Notes: generated by a model from the sequence alone, not told the origin. A stretch of 64,000 nt of DNA from Prevotella sp902465605 (GCA_902465605.1 CABQNT010000003.1:62001-126000), one strand, 5' to 3'. Counted from the first letter of the stretch, positions 7,402 to 17,320 are shown. Numbers and translations: made by a program.

Positions 7402-8913
7402 ATGTTACGAAAAATAAGATTGACTTGTGCCCTTGTTGTGTTTGTGCTCATCACAGGGCTGTTCCTCGATTTCACCGGCACACTGCACACCTGGCTGGGA
7501 TGGTTGGCAAAGATACAATTCCTCCCCGCCGTACTAGCGTTGAACATTGGAGTGATTGTTTTCTTGGTTGTGCTGACTTTGGTATTCGGACGCATCTATT
7601 GCTCCGTCATCTGCCCATTGGGCGTTTTCCAAGATATAGTGTCATGGGTTAGCGCACGACGTAAGAAAAAGCGGAATCGTTTCTCATACTCTCCTGAAGT
7701 TAAGTGGTTGCGATATGGCGTTTTCACCCTTTTTGTCATTGCTTTGATCGCAGGCATTGGCTCCTTGATGGCATTGCTGGCTCCTTACAGTTCGTACGGA
7801 CGCATCGTACAGAACCTGTTTCAGCCGATATATATCTGGGGTAACAACCTGCTGGCTTTCTTGGCCGAGCGTGCCGACAGTTATGCTTTCTACGAAAGAG
7901 ATGTGTGGTTGCGCAGTCTGCCTACTTTTATCATCGCCGCAGTAAGCTTTGTTGCGCTCATCGTGTTGGCTTGGCGCAACGGACGTACCTATTGCAACAC
8001 CGTTTGTCCAGTGGGCACCGTGCTGGGATTTATCTCGCGCTTCTCGCTGCTTCATCCCGTACTTGATGCCGGGAAATGTACCAAATGCAGTCTGTGCGCA
8101 CATAGGTGCAAAGCGGCTTGCATAGATTACAAAAACCATAAGATTGACTATAGCCGATGCGTGGCGTGCATGGATTGTATCGATAACTGTCAGCACGATG
8201 CACTTCATCTGCAATGGCGGTGGAACGACATGAGCCGCTCAAAAGAAGAAAAGATTGTGAAAGCGGATGCCACAAAGCCGATTGATACCTCACGCCGGAC
8301 ATTCCTCATTGGGGTGGCTGTTGCCATGACAACGGCGGCATGGGCGCAGAAAAAGAAGAAGATAGACGGAGGATTGGCTGTCATTGAAGACAAAATAGTT
8401 CCGAAACGAACGACGCCCATCACACCTCCCGGTTCGCTTTCGGCCGAGAATATGGCACGGCACTGCACCGCATGTCAGCTTTGCGTGGCGCAGTGCCCCA
8501 ACGATGTGCTTCGCCCGTCAGCCGACTTGATGAAGTTGATGCAACCCACCATGTCGTTCGAGCGGGGCTATTGCCACCCTGGATGCACACGATGCAGCAA
8601 CGTTTGTCCTACCGGTGCCATCAGACCCATCACACGCACGGCCAAATCAGCAACGCAAATCGGCCATGCCGTTTGGGTGAAAAAGAATTGCATTCCACTC
8701 ACTGATGGTGTAGAATGCGGCAATTGCGCCCGCCATTGTCCAGCAGGTGCTATCACGATGGTGCCGAGTAAGGCTTCAAATCCAAAATCTCCGAAAATCC
8801 CAGCGGTCAACACCGAACGTTGTATTGGATGTGGGGCGTGCGAAAACCAGTGTCCGGCACGTCCGTTCAGTGCTATCTATGTAGAAGGCTATGAAACGCA
8901 CCGCATTGTCTAA
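7402..8913 (+). CDS. Membrane polyferredoxin: NapH-like domain fused to NapG-like ferredoxin domain
   Basis: The protein has 503 residues from the ATG at 7402. A TTG three codons upstream is an alternative start. Residues 1-220 hold four or five membrane helices with the two NapH-type motifs CSVICP (67-72) and CNTVCP (198-203). Two [4Fe-4S] motifs follow (C226-C240, C253-C263). A twin-arginine-like segment TSRRTFLIG (297-305) and a hydrophobic stretch lead to a second ferredoxin half with four more cysteine clusters (356-365, 391-402, 439-446, 474-484). It is therefore predicted to be a quinol- or ferredoxin-linked electron carrier spanning the inner membrane. The redox partner is unknown and neighbours give no hint. 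It resembles a NapH-NapG fusion, not a full nitrate reductase system. Confidence 0.85.
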   Translation: MLRKIRLTCALVVFVLITGLFLDFTGTLHTWLGWLAKIQFLPAVLALNIGVIVFLVVLTLVFGRIYCSVICPLGVFQDIVSWVSARRKKKRNRFSYSPEVKWLRYGVFTLFVIALIAGIGSLMALLAPYSSYGRIVQNLFQPIYIWGNNLLAFLAERADSYAFYERDVWLRSLPTFIIAAVSFVALIVLAWRNGRTYCNTVCPVGTVLGFISRFSLLHPVLDAGKCTKCSLCAHRCKAACIDYKNHKIDYSRCVACMDCIDNCQHDALHLQWRWNDMSRSKEEKIVKADATKPIDTSRRTFLIGVAVAMTTAAWAQKKKKIDGGLAVIEDKIVPKRTTPITPPGSLSAENMARHCTACQLCVAQCPNDVLRPSADLMKLMQPTMSFERGYCHPGCTRCSNVCPTGAIRPITRTAKSATQIGHAVWVKKNCIPLTDGVECGNCARHCPAGAITMVPSKASNPKSPKIPAVNTERCIGCGACENQCPARPFSAIYVEGYETHRIV

Positions 8914-8978
8914 TCAAACTTGAACGAAACAATGACTAAATAGAATAGTTGAAACAAGGGACACTATAAAAGCAACGG

Positions 8979-9190
8979 TCATTGATGGCGCAACAACATA
9001 TCGCCGCCATTAGAGATGTTCCGCTTGTTGGGCATGACCAAGATGGCAACACCATGCAGGGACATGATGTCAAGCTGGGACAAGGTATCAGCCAAGGTGA
9101 TTGTAGCACAACGAGCATTCTGCATCGCGTCTTTCTCCTATGCCTTGCGCCACTCATCTGAGCGATTGGTCGTCCCGATACCTCTTGTGC
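8979..9190 (-). pseudogene. Possible decayed gene remnant downstream of yccF
   Basis: Immediately after the YccF stop, the minus strand reads about 70 codons in one frame that look protein-like (for example DEWRKA, then an in-frame TAG at 9140-9138, then EKDAMQNARCATITLADTL and a hydrophobic stretch). The piece after the TAG could be translated from an ATG at 9125 as a 48-residue peptide. No start is seen for the upstream part. It may be the tail of a broken gene; the family is not recognised. Confidence 0.25.
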
Positions 9191-9571
9191 CTAAAAGTTA
9201 TCGTTCACAATTTGTTTCCCGAAGGGCGTCAGGGCAAGACGCATCAGACGAAAGTGCATTTTGGCCCATGGTATACCAACGATGGTGATGCAGAGCAGCA
9301 GACCGAAGCCAAGATGCGTGAGCGCAATCCAGATACCTCCGATGAAGAACCACAGCACATTCATAAACACGTTTACGCAACCACTGCCCTGCGGACGATC
9401 AACAACATGCGAACCGAATGGCCACAGAGCAAGTATGCCAAGCTTCATCGTAGCAAGGCCAAAGGGAATACCAATGATGGTAATCATCAATACCAATGAC
9501 GAAGCGAAATACTCCAAGGCGACGCCAAGGCCGCCAAAGATAAGCCAGATAATGTTTCCTAAAATTTTCAT
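9191..9571 (-). CDS. YccF domain-containing inner-membrane protein (DUF307)
   Basis: The protein has 126 residues in two similar halves, each opening with a hydrophobic helix and containing the family signature: GNIIWLIFGGL with ITIIGIPFGLATMKLG, then NVLWFFIGGIW with ITIVGIPWAKMHF. YccF proteins are small multi-pass membrane proteins of unknown function, and the twofold internal repeat is typical. Length is normal. It stands alone on this strand. Confidence 0.88.
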   Translation of the reverse strand: MKILGNIIWLIFGGLGVALEYFASSLVLMITIIGIPFGLATMKLGILALWPFGSHVVDRPQGSGCVNVFMNVLWFFIGGIWIALTHLGFGLLLCITIVGIPWAKMHFRLMRLALTPFGKQIVNDNF

Positions 9572-9776
9572 AACGACCTACTCATGATATGTTGCTGACA
9601 AAAATAGGAAAAATATTTTGAAATGGTAACTCATTTGTCCAGAAATATGAGGTTGTACCATCCTTTGTCGAAACAAGACAGTCTGTATGCTCTACTGATG
9701 ATATCGAATAAGGAAGCTCTGCATGATAAGGGTATTGGCATGACCTATACGGCGTTTTTTTAACACAAATGCCGAG

Positions 9777-9814
9777 CGTTTTTTCAACCAACTGGTTCGT
9801 GCGTTGAAAAAACG
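9777..9814. repeat. 12-bp perfect inverted repeat in the 694-bp gap 9572-10265
   Basis: Arms CGTTTTTTCAAC (9777-9788) and GTTGAAAAAACG (9803-9814) flank a 14-nt loop that itself contains ACCA-AC-TGGT. No T-run follows on either strand, so it is not a classical terminator. The gap has no credible gene; a 129-codon minus-strand frame at 9692-10081 is rich in K, R, F and S with no domain. Confidence 0.4.
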
Positions 9815-9956
9815 GCAAGCAGGAACGGTTTTTGTTATCATATTGATTACCAGCGAGTTGGATTGTTTTTTCAACTTAAAACGCCATGAAAAAGTAAAGC
9901 GTTTAGAGCCAAAATACCTATTTTTTATGCAAAAAAAGCCTTCAATATGGTGCAAA

Positions 9957-9996
9957 TTGGGCGGTAAAAGCATGCCATTTGGGCGATTAAAGCATG
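9957..9996. repeat. Two tandem 18-bp imperfect direct repeats
   Basis: TTGGGCGGTAAAAGCATG (9957-9974) is followed 4 nt later by TTGGGCGATTAAAGCATG (9979-9996), a period of 22 bp with two mismatches. They sit in an AT-rich intergenic region with no gene of their own. Confidence 0.5.
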
Positions 9997-10121
9997 TTGG
10001 TTGCCGCTTTATTCGATATGAATGACGGAACAAGGTGATGATTTTACGGCTTTGAACCCCCAAAAAAGTCCTCGTCATCATCTATTTCACGATTTTATTT
10101 TGTTAAGAAAAAAGAATCTTT

Positions 10122-10144
10122 TTAACAAACGAAAGGTTTGTTAA
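10122..10144. terminator. Hairpin downstream of tamL
   Basis: TTAACAAAC and GTTTGTTAA (9-bp perfect arms, 5-nt loop) lie about 120 nt beyond the tamL stop. On the minus strand the hairpin is followed by AAAAAGATTCTTTTTT, not directly by T, so its role as terminator is uncertain. Confidence 0.3.
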
Positions 10145-10265
10145 CACATAGAAGTGTCATCGGCTGCCATTCTCTTCTATTTATGCATCGTGCCGTAAAT
10201 GGTTGCTTCGCTCGTAAAGTCAGTGAATTTGTCACCCATTGATTGTCCCTGGGATGGTATCCTCT

Positions 10266-12647
10266 TTAGAATGGATAGCCAATGGCCAGGTGGAAACTGT
10301 TGCCATCATCGAAGCGCAAAAGGTTGTAAAAGCCCTTCTTTCCCGTGTGGTAAGGAACATGAAGGCCGACACCCCAATCCACACGAATGACGAACAAGCC
10401 CAGGTCGTAGCGAACGCCCACACCAGTGCCCACGGCCATGTCGGTGAACACGCTCTTCCACTTGAGCTGTCCTCCAGGCCGCTGAGCGTCGTCACCAAGC
10501 GTCCAAACGTTGCCAGCATCGAGGAAGACGGCACCATAGAGATCGCCAAACAAATGGGGACGGAACTCCAGGTTGGCCACAAACTTCACGTCGCCGGTCT
10601 GCTCTATGTATGACATGCGCTGGTTGCTGGGCCGGTATTTGCCGGGACCAATGCTCCGCACGTTGAAAGCCCGCACGCTGTTGGCACCACCCACGTAAAA
10701 CTGTTCGTAGTAAGGGGCTTTGGTGGCATTGCCGTAACTGTATACCACACCGGCATTAAGATGGCCTGCGATGGAATGATTGTCGCCAAATCGCCACAGC
10801 TTCACGAAATCGGTTTCGAGCTTCACAAACTGGGCGTATGGGTTTTTAAACAGCTTCTTGCTCTTGTCGTTCCACTGTTTTCCGGCCGCCATGTAGCCCA
10901 GCGACAGGATGTTAGCGGCTTCGCTCACGGTGGTTCGCCATGAGAAGGGATGGCGAGAACCTATCCCTGTGGTATATTGATAGGTATAACTCATCTTGGG
11001 AACGAACTGGTCGCGCATGGAAATCTGCAAATAGGGATTGTCGGCCAACAAGACCATGAACGAATCGGTGCGGCTGGTCATGTATTCGTACGATAGCGTG
11101 AGTGGACTAAACTCGTGGTACGACTGCGGTGAAGTCCAGAACTCATAGGTCAAATCGCCCGAAACAACATGCCGTTTAAAGTAGCCGGCACGGTTCAAGA
11201 TGTTGTTTGACATGCGCAGAGTTGTTGATGGTACACCGTAATACCGCCTTCTCCTTCGGGGTTTTTTGCCCGACAGCACGCGCAAACTGTCTCGTTTGGC
11301 GCGGTGAGGAGCCGACCAAAAGAGATTGGCCGGCGTGAGCATTCGTGGGACAATCAGGGAGATATCGCCGCCATATTCGTACGAGTTCACCTTCGATGAG
11401 CTGCCTTCCGACCGATGCCCGGTCTGCCATTCGTAAGAACCATGGACGTTGATATCCAGTTTTTCGCCTCCGCGAAAGGCGTTCAACTTGGTCAGACCCA
11501 TAATCAACTCTGGTCCGAAGCGCTTCGAGGTCTTGCCTTTGGCATTGGCGTTGATATAAAAATTGTAGGGTTTGTCAAACACGCAGTCGATGTCTAAATC
11601 GAGTGTATTACAGGTTTCTGACGAATCTCGCGGTGTAAAGCGGAAGCTGCTGTAGGTGAAAAGCCCCGTTGAGTGCAGGTAGTTTGACGATGCTTCCTGG
11701 TTGGCAAGGCTGTAAAGTTGTCCGGGACGTATCTTCAAACCGTTATAGAAAACGCCCGGACGCAAGGGTGACTTACGCCGTGCATAGCGAAGGGTGAAGC
11801 TGCGCCGCACCAACGAATCGGTGAGTTCTTCCGTAAACTGTCGCCGCAAATTCACGTTCACCCGTCCCACATACCATTTGCGCGTAACCTCTGGCTCCAA
11901 GCTGTCGGCTTCTTGAAAGCGCAGCACCACCTTGCCGGGCGTTTGCAAGGTGTCGGCCAGATAAGAAGCGTCGGTGGGTTTGGCATAGTAATAGCCGTTG
12001 TTGCGCAGCAAGCGGGCCACGCGTTGCCGCTCGGATTCAAGAGCTGGAACGCTGAACGGGTCGCCTTTGTGAATCAAAGCCTCATCCTTGGTGGCTGCCA
12101 CCAGACTGTCTGCCCCGGGTGTGAAGTTGAGATAGCTGATGGAGTCGAGCCGCCACAGGGGCCCCATGTTGACGAAATAAGCCACCTTGGCTTTCTTCGG
12201 ATTGGATTGCTGAATAATGTCATAGTCGACGTTCCCTTTGAAATAGCCAAACTTCTTCAACTGCAACTCGCCTACCGACTTGCGCAGCAATGGGTTTACC
12301 TGGCTCAATAGCTTCGGTTTCGAGCCAAATGCCTTGGTAATCCATCGGCTCACGGCACTGGTGTCTTGCGAGAAAGCGTTCCATATCCATAGGCGTATGG
12401 GGATGGGAGTGCGATAATAACTGCTGCCGAGCAAGGACGATGTGGGCGCGGTGGCCAATACCGACTCCAGTTCCATCTTGGTTTCATCGGCATGAGCGTT
12501 CTTCTCATAGTTGTCAAACTGAATCTTCTTCAGTCCGGTAAACAATTGTTCGCCATCGGGAATGGCGCTGGTTGTAGAGCATGCCGTCATGATGGCCGGC
12601 AGCAGAATGAGCGCAAGGATGTATTTAGTTAGTCGTTTTGATGTCAT
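10266..12647 (-). CDS. tamL: TamA/BamA-family outer-membrane lipoprotein (TamL)
   Basis: The protein has 793 residues from the ATG at 12647. The signal peptide ends ITACS-like (LLPAIMTAC, Cys about 21), so unlike proteobacterial TamA it is a lipoprotein, as known for the TamA-like lipoproteins of Bacteroidota. An N-terminal periplasmic part (to about residue 330) is predicted to hold POTRA-like domains. The C-terminal half is a 16-strand Omp85 barrel ending in an aromatic residue (AIGYPF), and it contains the GGANSVRAF motif, the lid-lock element of Omp85 proteins. It would work with TamB in moving lipids or proteins to the outer membrane. Its start overlaps the end of tamB by 23 nt. Confidence 0.88.
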   Translation of the reverse strand: MTSKRLTKYILALILLPAIMTACSTTSAIPDGEQLFTGLKKIQFDNYEKNAHADETKMELESVLATAPTSSLLGSSYYRTPIPIRLWIWNAFSQDTSAVSRWITKAFGSKPKLLSQVNPLLRKSVGELQLKKFGYFKGNVDYDIIQQSNPKKAKVAYFVNMGPLWRLDSISYLNFTPGADSLVAATKDEALIHKGDPFSVPALESERQRVARLLRNNGYYYAKPTDASYLADTLQTPGKVVLRFQEADSLEPEVTRKWYVGRVNVNLRRQFTEELTDSLVRRSFTLRYARRKSPLRPGVFYNGLKIRPGQLYSLANQEASSNYLHSTGLFTYSSFRFTPRDSSETCNTLDLDIDCVFDKPYNFYINANAKGKTSKRFGPELIMGLTKLNAFRGGEKLDINVHGSYEWQTGHRSEGSSSKVNSYEYGGDISLIVPRMLTPANLFWSAPHRAKRDSLRVLSGKKPRRRRRYYGVPSTTLRMSNNILNRAGYFKRHVVSGDLTYEFWTSPQSYHEFSPLTLSYEYMTSRTDSFMVLLADNPYLQISMRDQFVPKMSYTYQYTTGIGSRHPFSWRTTVSEAANILSLGYMAAGKQWNDKSKKLFKNPYAQFVKLETDFVKLWRFGDNHSIAGHLNAGVVYSYGNATKAPYYEQFYVGGANSVRAFNVRSIGPGKYRPSNQRMSYIEQTGDVKFVANLEFRPHLFGDLYGAVFLDAGNVWTLGDDAQRPGGQLKWKSVFTDMAVGTGVGVRYDLGLFVIRVDWGVGLHVPYHTGKKGFYNLLRFDDGNSFHLAIGYPF

Positions 12648-15600
12648 TGTTGATTGAGTCTTTTTGGACAGGACGAATGGTTGGCAAGGCCTCTTTGTCA
12701 CTCTTGAAACGGAAGATATCCTTGAAATGGGCCAGCTTGCGGCGCCAAGTAAAACCAACGCCATACACTCCGATGAGTCCCTCGAGCCAGTCGTAGGTGT
12801 TGTTTTTGTAGAACAAGCGCAGATACTGACTGGCGTTCTGGTTCAAGCGATACTCCAATTCAACGTTATCGAAGAACGTATCGTCACGGTTGGCCATCAC
12901 CTCCTCGCCAGTGGACACCCGTCCACCGATGATTACCCGCAGCCGGTTGTTCCACAGTCGCTTGGAGAATCTGAAGTTGTAATCAGTATGCATGCCGCCA
13001 CTGGCCATCATCGTGTTGTCAATGCTCATGCCCACATCTAGTCCCATGGTGCGCATGGCCGAACCGGCAATGTTGTTAATCTCGGTTTGCAAGTACGAAC
13101 TCAAGGCGCTGTTCATCGAGAATGCCGACGGATTGGCGTCGGTGAGGTACATGCCCGACACCAACATGGTGACCGCCACCTTGCCTCTTCCTTCCACGGA
13201 CATGGTGTTTAGTTCGTCTTGAATGGTCATGTCGCTCGGTGAGCTGATGATGAACTCGATGCCAGGGTTGCTAAGTGTCTGCGACAGCTTCACGCCACAG
13301 TCGAAATCAACGACACGCCCGGCACCCGTACCCTCGCTCACCGTGGCCTTGACAGGCTCCGTTGCCGTGATGTTGAGCTTGGGATTCATCGGATCGCCAT
13401 TGAACTCTATGTAACTGCCATTCTGGATATTGAAGGTCTTCAGCGGGATGACGGGCAACGAATATTTCATCTCTCCGCTGTGAAGAGTATACCGACCCGT
13501 TATCTGGATGGATTCTGCTGGGTTGTAACTCATACGCAAATCGCCTCCACCCAGCAAGTCGATGTAATTGGTTTGGTCGGCATTGAGCATGCAAACGATA
13601 TGAGCAGCCTCATCAATGGTTACGCCCATGAGCATGTCAAAGCCGGTAAGCTTGGGTCTGCGCACCACCTCAACCGTGGAATCATTAAAGTCGGTGAACT
13701 TCACCAGCTCGTCTAATTGGTTGTCGGTGGCCAGCTCTGAATCTTTCAGCACGTAAGTCATGTCAGTGGTGCCCAGTACATTGAGCTTTCCTCTAAGGCG
13801 CAAGTTCTCCACCGGACCTTTCATTGTGCCGAAGAAGTCAACAAAGGCCTTGCCGTAAGCCTCGGAACGAGGATTCTCCCGAGCATCGATTATCTCGAAA
13901 TTCTCAGCTCGCATGCGGATGTCGAGCATCATCCGCTCGGTATCAGAGAAGTCGAAAGCCCCATAGATGTTCAACGGACTGTTGTTGTTGGCGAACATTT
14001 CAAAGTTCTCAAACAACAGTTTACTGTCCTTGATTCGAACGGGATCATTGGCAAAGCGAAGTGACACGCCGTATGGTTCGCTGAAGATATAGGACGAGTC
14101 GAGATAGATTTCGCCATCCATGTGGGGCTTTCTCATCGACCCACGCACGGCAATTTCGCCCTCACCATAGCCACGCAAGCCGATGATGCGCTTGGGAATG
14201 AACCCGTTCATCAACTGCAAGGGCAGACGTTCCAAATTGAGTGTCGCATCCAGGTACCCATGCTTGTCGTAGGTTCCCGTCATCGTTGCTACCTCCTTGT
14301 TATCACTCAGCAGCACACCATCCACGAAGTGGCTCCCGTTCGACTTCGGCATGTACACGAATTCTGAACTGAGGTTGCCCATTGGACTCTGTTCGTAGAA
14401 CATGTTTTTCACCGATACGGCCGACGAAACCGACAGCTCTGTGGGGGTTTGGATGATGTGGAAATCGCCGTTCATCGTCCCGGCTATGTCGGGAGTGTAC
14501 GGTATGACGCTCATGATGTTCTTCAATTCTATCTTGTTGAGCGACAGGGTTACATCTTGCAGCACGTCCAGATGGTCGTCATTGGAATACAACTGAACAC
14601 CCGTTCCGTCCTTGGCACGCAGCAAGATGTTGGCCGATACGCGTCGGTCGTTGCCCAAGAAGAGATAATTGTCGTTGTTCACAGCAAAATCTTTGTAACC
14701 CAGTACAATCTTCGTACTGTCCAATCGGGTTCGGATACCACGCTCTTCCAAGTCGGCAACCAGTCCTAATGCAATGCCCAACTGGTCATGCTCGTCGTAT
14801 AGTTTGGCGCGGATGTTGGTTCCTTTTTCATGCAGGGCACCATCGAAGAGGCCCTTGAAGACATACTGCGGATTGCCCGGTGCGTTCTGTATGCGCCCAT
14901 GGTAGGTGGTTCCCTCGGGATTGGAATGCAGACTCAGCCGAACGGTGTCCAACTGGATGCTGTCTAACAGCAGCTTGTCTACCTGCAACAGACCTTCCAA
15001 TCCCATGCTGGGAGACGATTCGATGTTCACCAATGCCCGATCCATGTCACACCCATATCGGCGCATGAGGTTCACAAAGAAGTTGTCTTTACCCGATTTG
15101 AGATACAGGTTGGCGTTGGGAAGATGGTCCCTCAGACGTTGCTGGTCAATGTATTTATCTTCGAACTGCCGCTTCAATTCGGCCACAAAAGCGTTGCCAT
15201 GTTTCATCAACTTCTTGTAGCCTTGCCCGCTGTGCATAGACAGGTAGAAGTCACCGGTGGCCACCTCGGCATGGGTTGTGTCCCTACGGGTCAGCACATC
15301 AAGGTTCATGGGCTGGGGCTTGTATATCCTTCCGTTGTCGTTGATGACCATGTTGTCAACCGTTCCTTTCAGTTTGTAGGATTCTTTGAGGTCGGTGGCG
15401 AGCTTCAAATGACTCTTCACTGCTACCGAGATAGTGTCATCCAACAAATGAAGACGATGTAAATCCACATGCTGCAAATCGGTCACCACGGTGGCATTGA
15501 TGTTTTTCGAGCGTGTCAAGGCATCGAGCGTGATATCACCTTTGATGAGTGGGTTGTTGCTGTGTATCAATGCCTTGGCATGTCCATTCTTCACATGGGC

Positions 15601-17262
15601 ATCGGCCGTCATGTGGTTAAGATTGTAGTTTCCGTAATTGAATTGGGTGATTTTGGCCTTAGCCGTAAGCGTTGTGCGGGGTGAGAGGAAGTCGGTGCCC
15701 TGTCCGCTCACGTCCATAGTACCGCTAAAGGGGGACAATCCCTGGTTGGGCAGGAAGTTTTGAAGCGGCATACGGCGTGCATTCAACTTGGCGGTATAGG
15801 CCATTTTGGCCGCATCCAACTGGGCCTTAGCCTGCAAAGACCCTCCTCCTTGCTGAGCAACGAAATCCGTTGTATATTGCTTGCCATTGATTTTCAGACT
15901 GCCATCCAGAGCAATTCCCTGCGGTATGTTCACCTTTTTGCGCATTTCCTTGTCCAAAAAGGCTTTCACGAAATCAAGGTTGCCTGTCTTGGCTTTCAAC
16001 TTCACGTCGGCCTTCAACCGCTTCGGATCATCGAGGTTGGCCGCATAGCCGATGGCATAGGCTTTCAAGGCCGTGGGCAGATAGATGTTCAGACCGTCAA
16101 ACTGCATGCGCTTTCTGTTGCCACTCACCACTCCATCGACCAATAGAGGTGCGTTGGGCCATTTTTGTTTGAATTCTTTTGGCAGGTCACCCATAAAGTG
16201 CATCAGGTCTTGCTTGCCCAAAGTGGCGTGCACGTTGGCGTTCATCTTCCCATTAGTTTGCTCGGAGAAGCTGTTCAAATCCATGTCGAGGTCGGCCATC
16301 AGGTTCGATTCCGACGTTTTGAGATGGGCATTCTTCAAACTCAGTCGCGTGGAATCAAGCGCCACATTGCCCGAGAGATGTTGCAAATCAAGTCCGCTCT
16401 TCTCCCGAAAAGCAATCTGCCGCACGTTCATGTCCAACTTAGATGCTTGGTATTGCAACGAGTCGATGCCTACGGTTATGCCGCTCAGCGCCAGATGGTT
16501 ATAGTCAAGTCCCTTAGAGTGTGCTTTCCATTTGTTGTCATAATTCAACTTTCCGTCCGTCCAGTCCAGTTTTTTCAGTCGGTAAACACCCTCGCCCAGG
16601 TCGAACGAGCCATCGCTGGCCACCGCTTTCCCCAAGTATGCTCGTACCTGAAGCGTGTCGCCAGGCAGGTGAACGGTGACGTCAGAGCGGCGAATGTCCA
16701 ATTGATCCAGCCCAATTTTCCAAGTTGTCTTGCTCTCCGTCGTGTCCTTTGGAACGCTGTCAGCCAGTGCCACTTGCAGCTTAGCGTCTTCCAAGTTGGC
16801 CTGATTCACACGCACTGTCGAGCCGCTCAGGTCGATGCCATGGCTCACCAAGTTCAGCTTTCCGATGGTACCTTGCACCTTAGCTGCGGCAATGAGGTTG
16901 ACGGTATTGAGTTTCAAGCCCTCGAACGTCAGCTCATCCACCTCCACCTGCTTGTGCAGCAAAGGCATTAGCTGCACGTCAGCCACCATGCGACGCACCG
17001 ATGCCACGGTGTCTTTCACCTGCGGCAGCGAGTCGTTGGGCTGGATGATGAGCACATCTTCCATGCTCAAATCCAACGGAAAAGCCAGACGCACACGGTC
17101 GATGGAAATCTCCATGCCCGTTTTCTGCGAAGCATAGTAAGTGGCCTTCTGCAGCATCCATTGCTGCACGGGAGGAATATATAGTAGTATGGCGAGTAGG
17201 GCGGATAGTGCTACTGGAACACCCAGGATAGCACCTCCCCACAAGAGAGCTTTCTTCATCAT
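12625..17262 (-). CDS. tamB: Translocation and assembly module inner-membrane component TamB
   Basis: This is a 1545-residue AsmA-like bridge protein. One N-terminal membrane helix (residues about 6-30) anchors it in the inner membrane. The body is a long repetitive beta-rich periplasmic groove, and the last 400 residues form the TamB/DUF490 domain. Proteins of this superfamily span the periplasm and shuttle phospholipids to the outer membrane or help assemble barrels. The pair tamB-tamL in one overlapping operon is the usual Bacteroidota arrangement. Length is within the 1200-1700 range seen in the group. A TATATTTG -7 box lies 51 nt upstream. Confidence 0.92.
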   Translation of the reverse strand: MMKKALLWGGAILGVPVALSALLAILLYIPPVQQWMLQKATYYASQKTGMEISIDRVRLAFPLDLSMEDVLIIQPNDSLPQVKDTVASVRRMVADVQLMPLLHKQVEVDELTFEGLKLNTVNLIAAAKVQGTIGKLNLVSHGIDLSGSTVRVNQANLEDAKLQVALADSVPKDTTESKTTWKIGLDQLDIRRSDVTVHLPGDTLQVRAYLGKAVASDGSFDLGEGVYRLKKLDWTDGKLNYDNKWKAHSKGLDYNHLALSGITVGIDSLQYQASKLDMNVRQIAFREKSGLDLQHLSGNVALDSTRLSLKNAHLKTSESNLMADLDMDLNSFSEQTNGKMNANVHATLGKQDLMHFMGDLPKEFKQKWPNAPLLVDGVVSGNRKRMQFDGLNIYLPTALKAYAIGYAANLDDPKRLKADVKLKAKTGNLDFVKAFLDKEMRKKVNIPQGIALDGSLKINGKQYTTDFVAQQGGGSLQAKAQLDAAKMAYTAKLNARRMPLQNFLPNQGLSPFSGTMDVSGQGTDFLSPRTTLTAKAKITQFNYGNYNLNHMTADAHVKNGHAKALIHSNNPLIKGDITLDALTRSKNINATVVTDLQHVDLHRLHLLDDTISVAVKSHLKLATDLKESYKLKGTVDNMVINDNGRIYKPQPMNLDVLTRRDTTHAEVATGDFYLSMHSGQGYKKLMKHGNAFVAELKRQFEDKYIDQQRLRDHLPNANLYLKSGKDNFFVNLMRRYGCDMDRALVNIESSPSMGLEGLLQVDKLLLDSIQLDTVRLSLHSNPEGTTYHGRIQNAPGNPQYVFKGLFDGALHEKGTNIRAKLYDEHDQLGIALGLVADLEERGIRTRLDSTKIVLGYKDFAVNNDNYLFLGNDRRVSANILLRAKDGTGVQLYSNDDHLDVLQDVTLSLNKIELKNIMSVIPYTPDIAGTMNGDFHIIQTPTELSVSSAVSVKNMFYEQSPMGNLSSEFVYMPKSNGSHFVDGVLLSDNKEVATMTGTYDKHGYLDATLNLERLPLQLMNGFIPKRIIGLRGYGEGEIAVRGSMRKPHMDGEIYLDSSYIFSEPYGVSLRFANDPVRIKDSKLLFENFEMFANNNSPLNIYGAFDFSDTERMMLDIRMRAENFEIIDARENPRSEAYGKAFVDFFGTMKGPVENLRLRGKLNVLGTTDMTYVLKDSELATDNQLDELVKFTDFNDSTVEVVRRPKLTGFDMLMGVTIDEAAHIVCMLNADQTNYIDLLGGGDLRMSYNPAESIQITGRYTLHSGEMKYSLPVIPLKTFNIQNGSYIEFNGDPMNPKLNITATEPVKATVSEGTGAGRVVDFDCGVKLSQTLSNPGIEFIISSPSDMTIQDELNTMSVEGRGKVAVTMLVSGMYLTDANPSAFSMNSALSSYLQTEINNIAGSAMRTMGLDVGMSIDNTMMASGGMHTDYNFRFSKRLWNNRLRVIIGGRVSTGEEVMANRDDTFFDNVELEYRLNQNASQYLRLFYKNNTYDWLEGLIGVYGVGFTWRRKLAHFKDIFRFKSDKEALPTIRPVQKDSINNDIKTTN

Positions 17263-17312
17263 AAATTTTTGTTGGACAGCCTCAGCCGAACCATCAGGAT
17301 GGTTTGATTTTG

Positions 17313-17320
17313 CAAATATA
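17313..17320 (-). promoter_or_regulatory. -7 box (TATATTTG) of the tamB-tamL operon
   Basis: TATATTTG on the minus strand matches TAnnTTTG and lies 51 nt before the tamB start. No TTG is found at the right distance upstream. Confidence 0.45.

Noticed and set aside
9692..10081. 129-codon minus-strand frame in the gap before tamL
   Set aside because: Composition follows the A/T runs of the DNA, it overlaps repeats and hairpins, and there is no recognisable domain.
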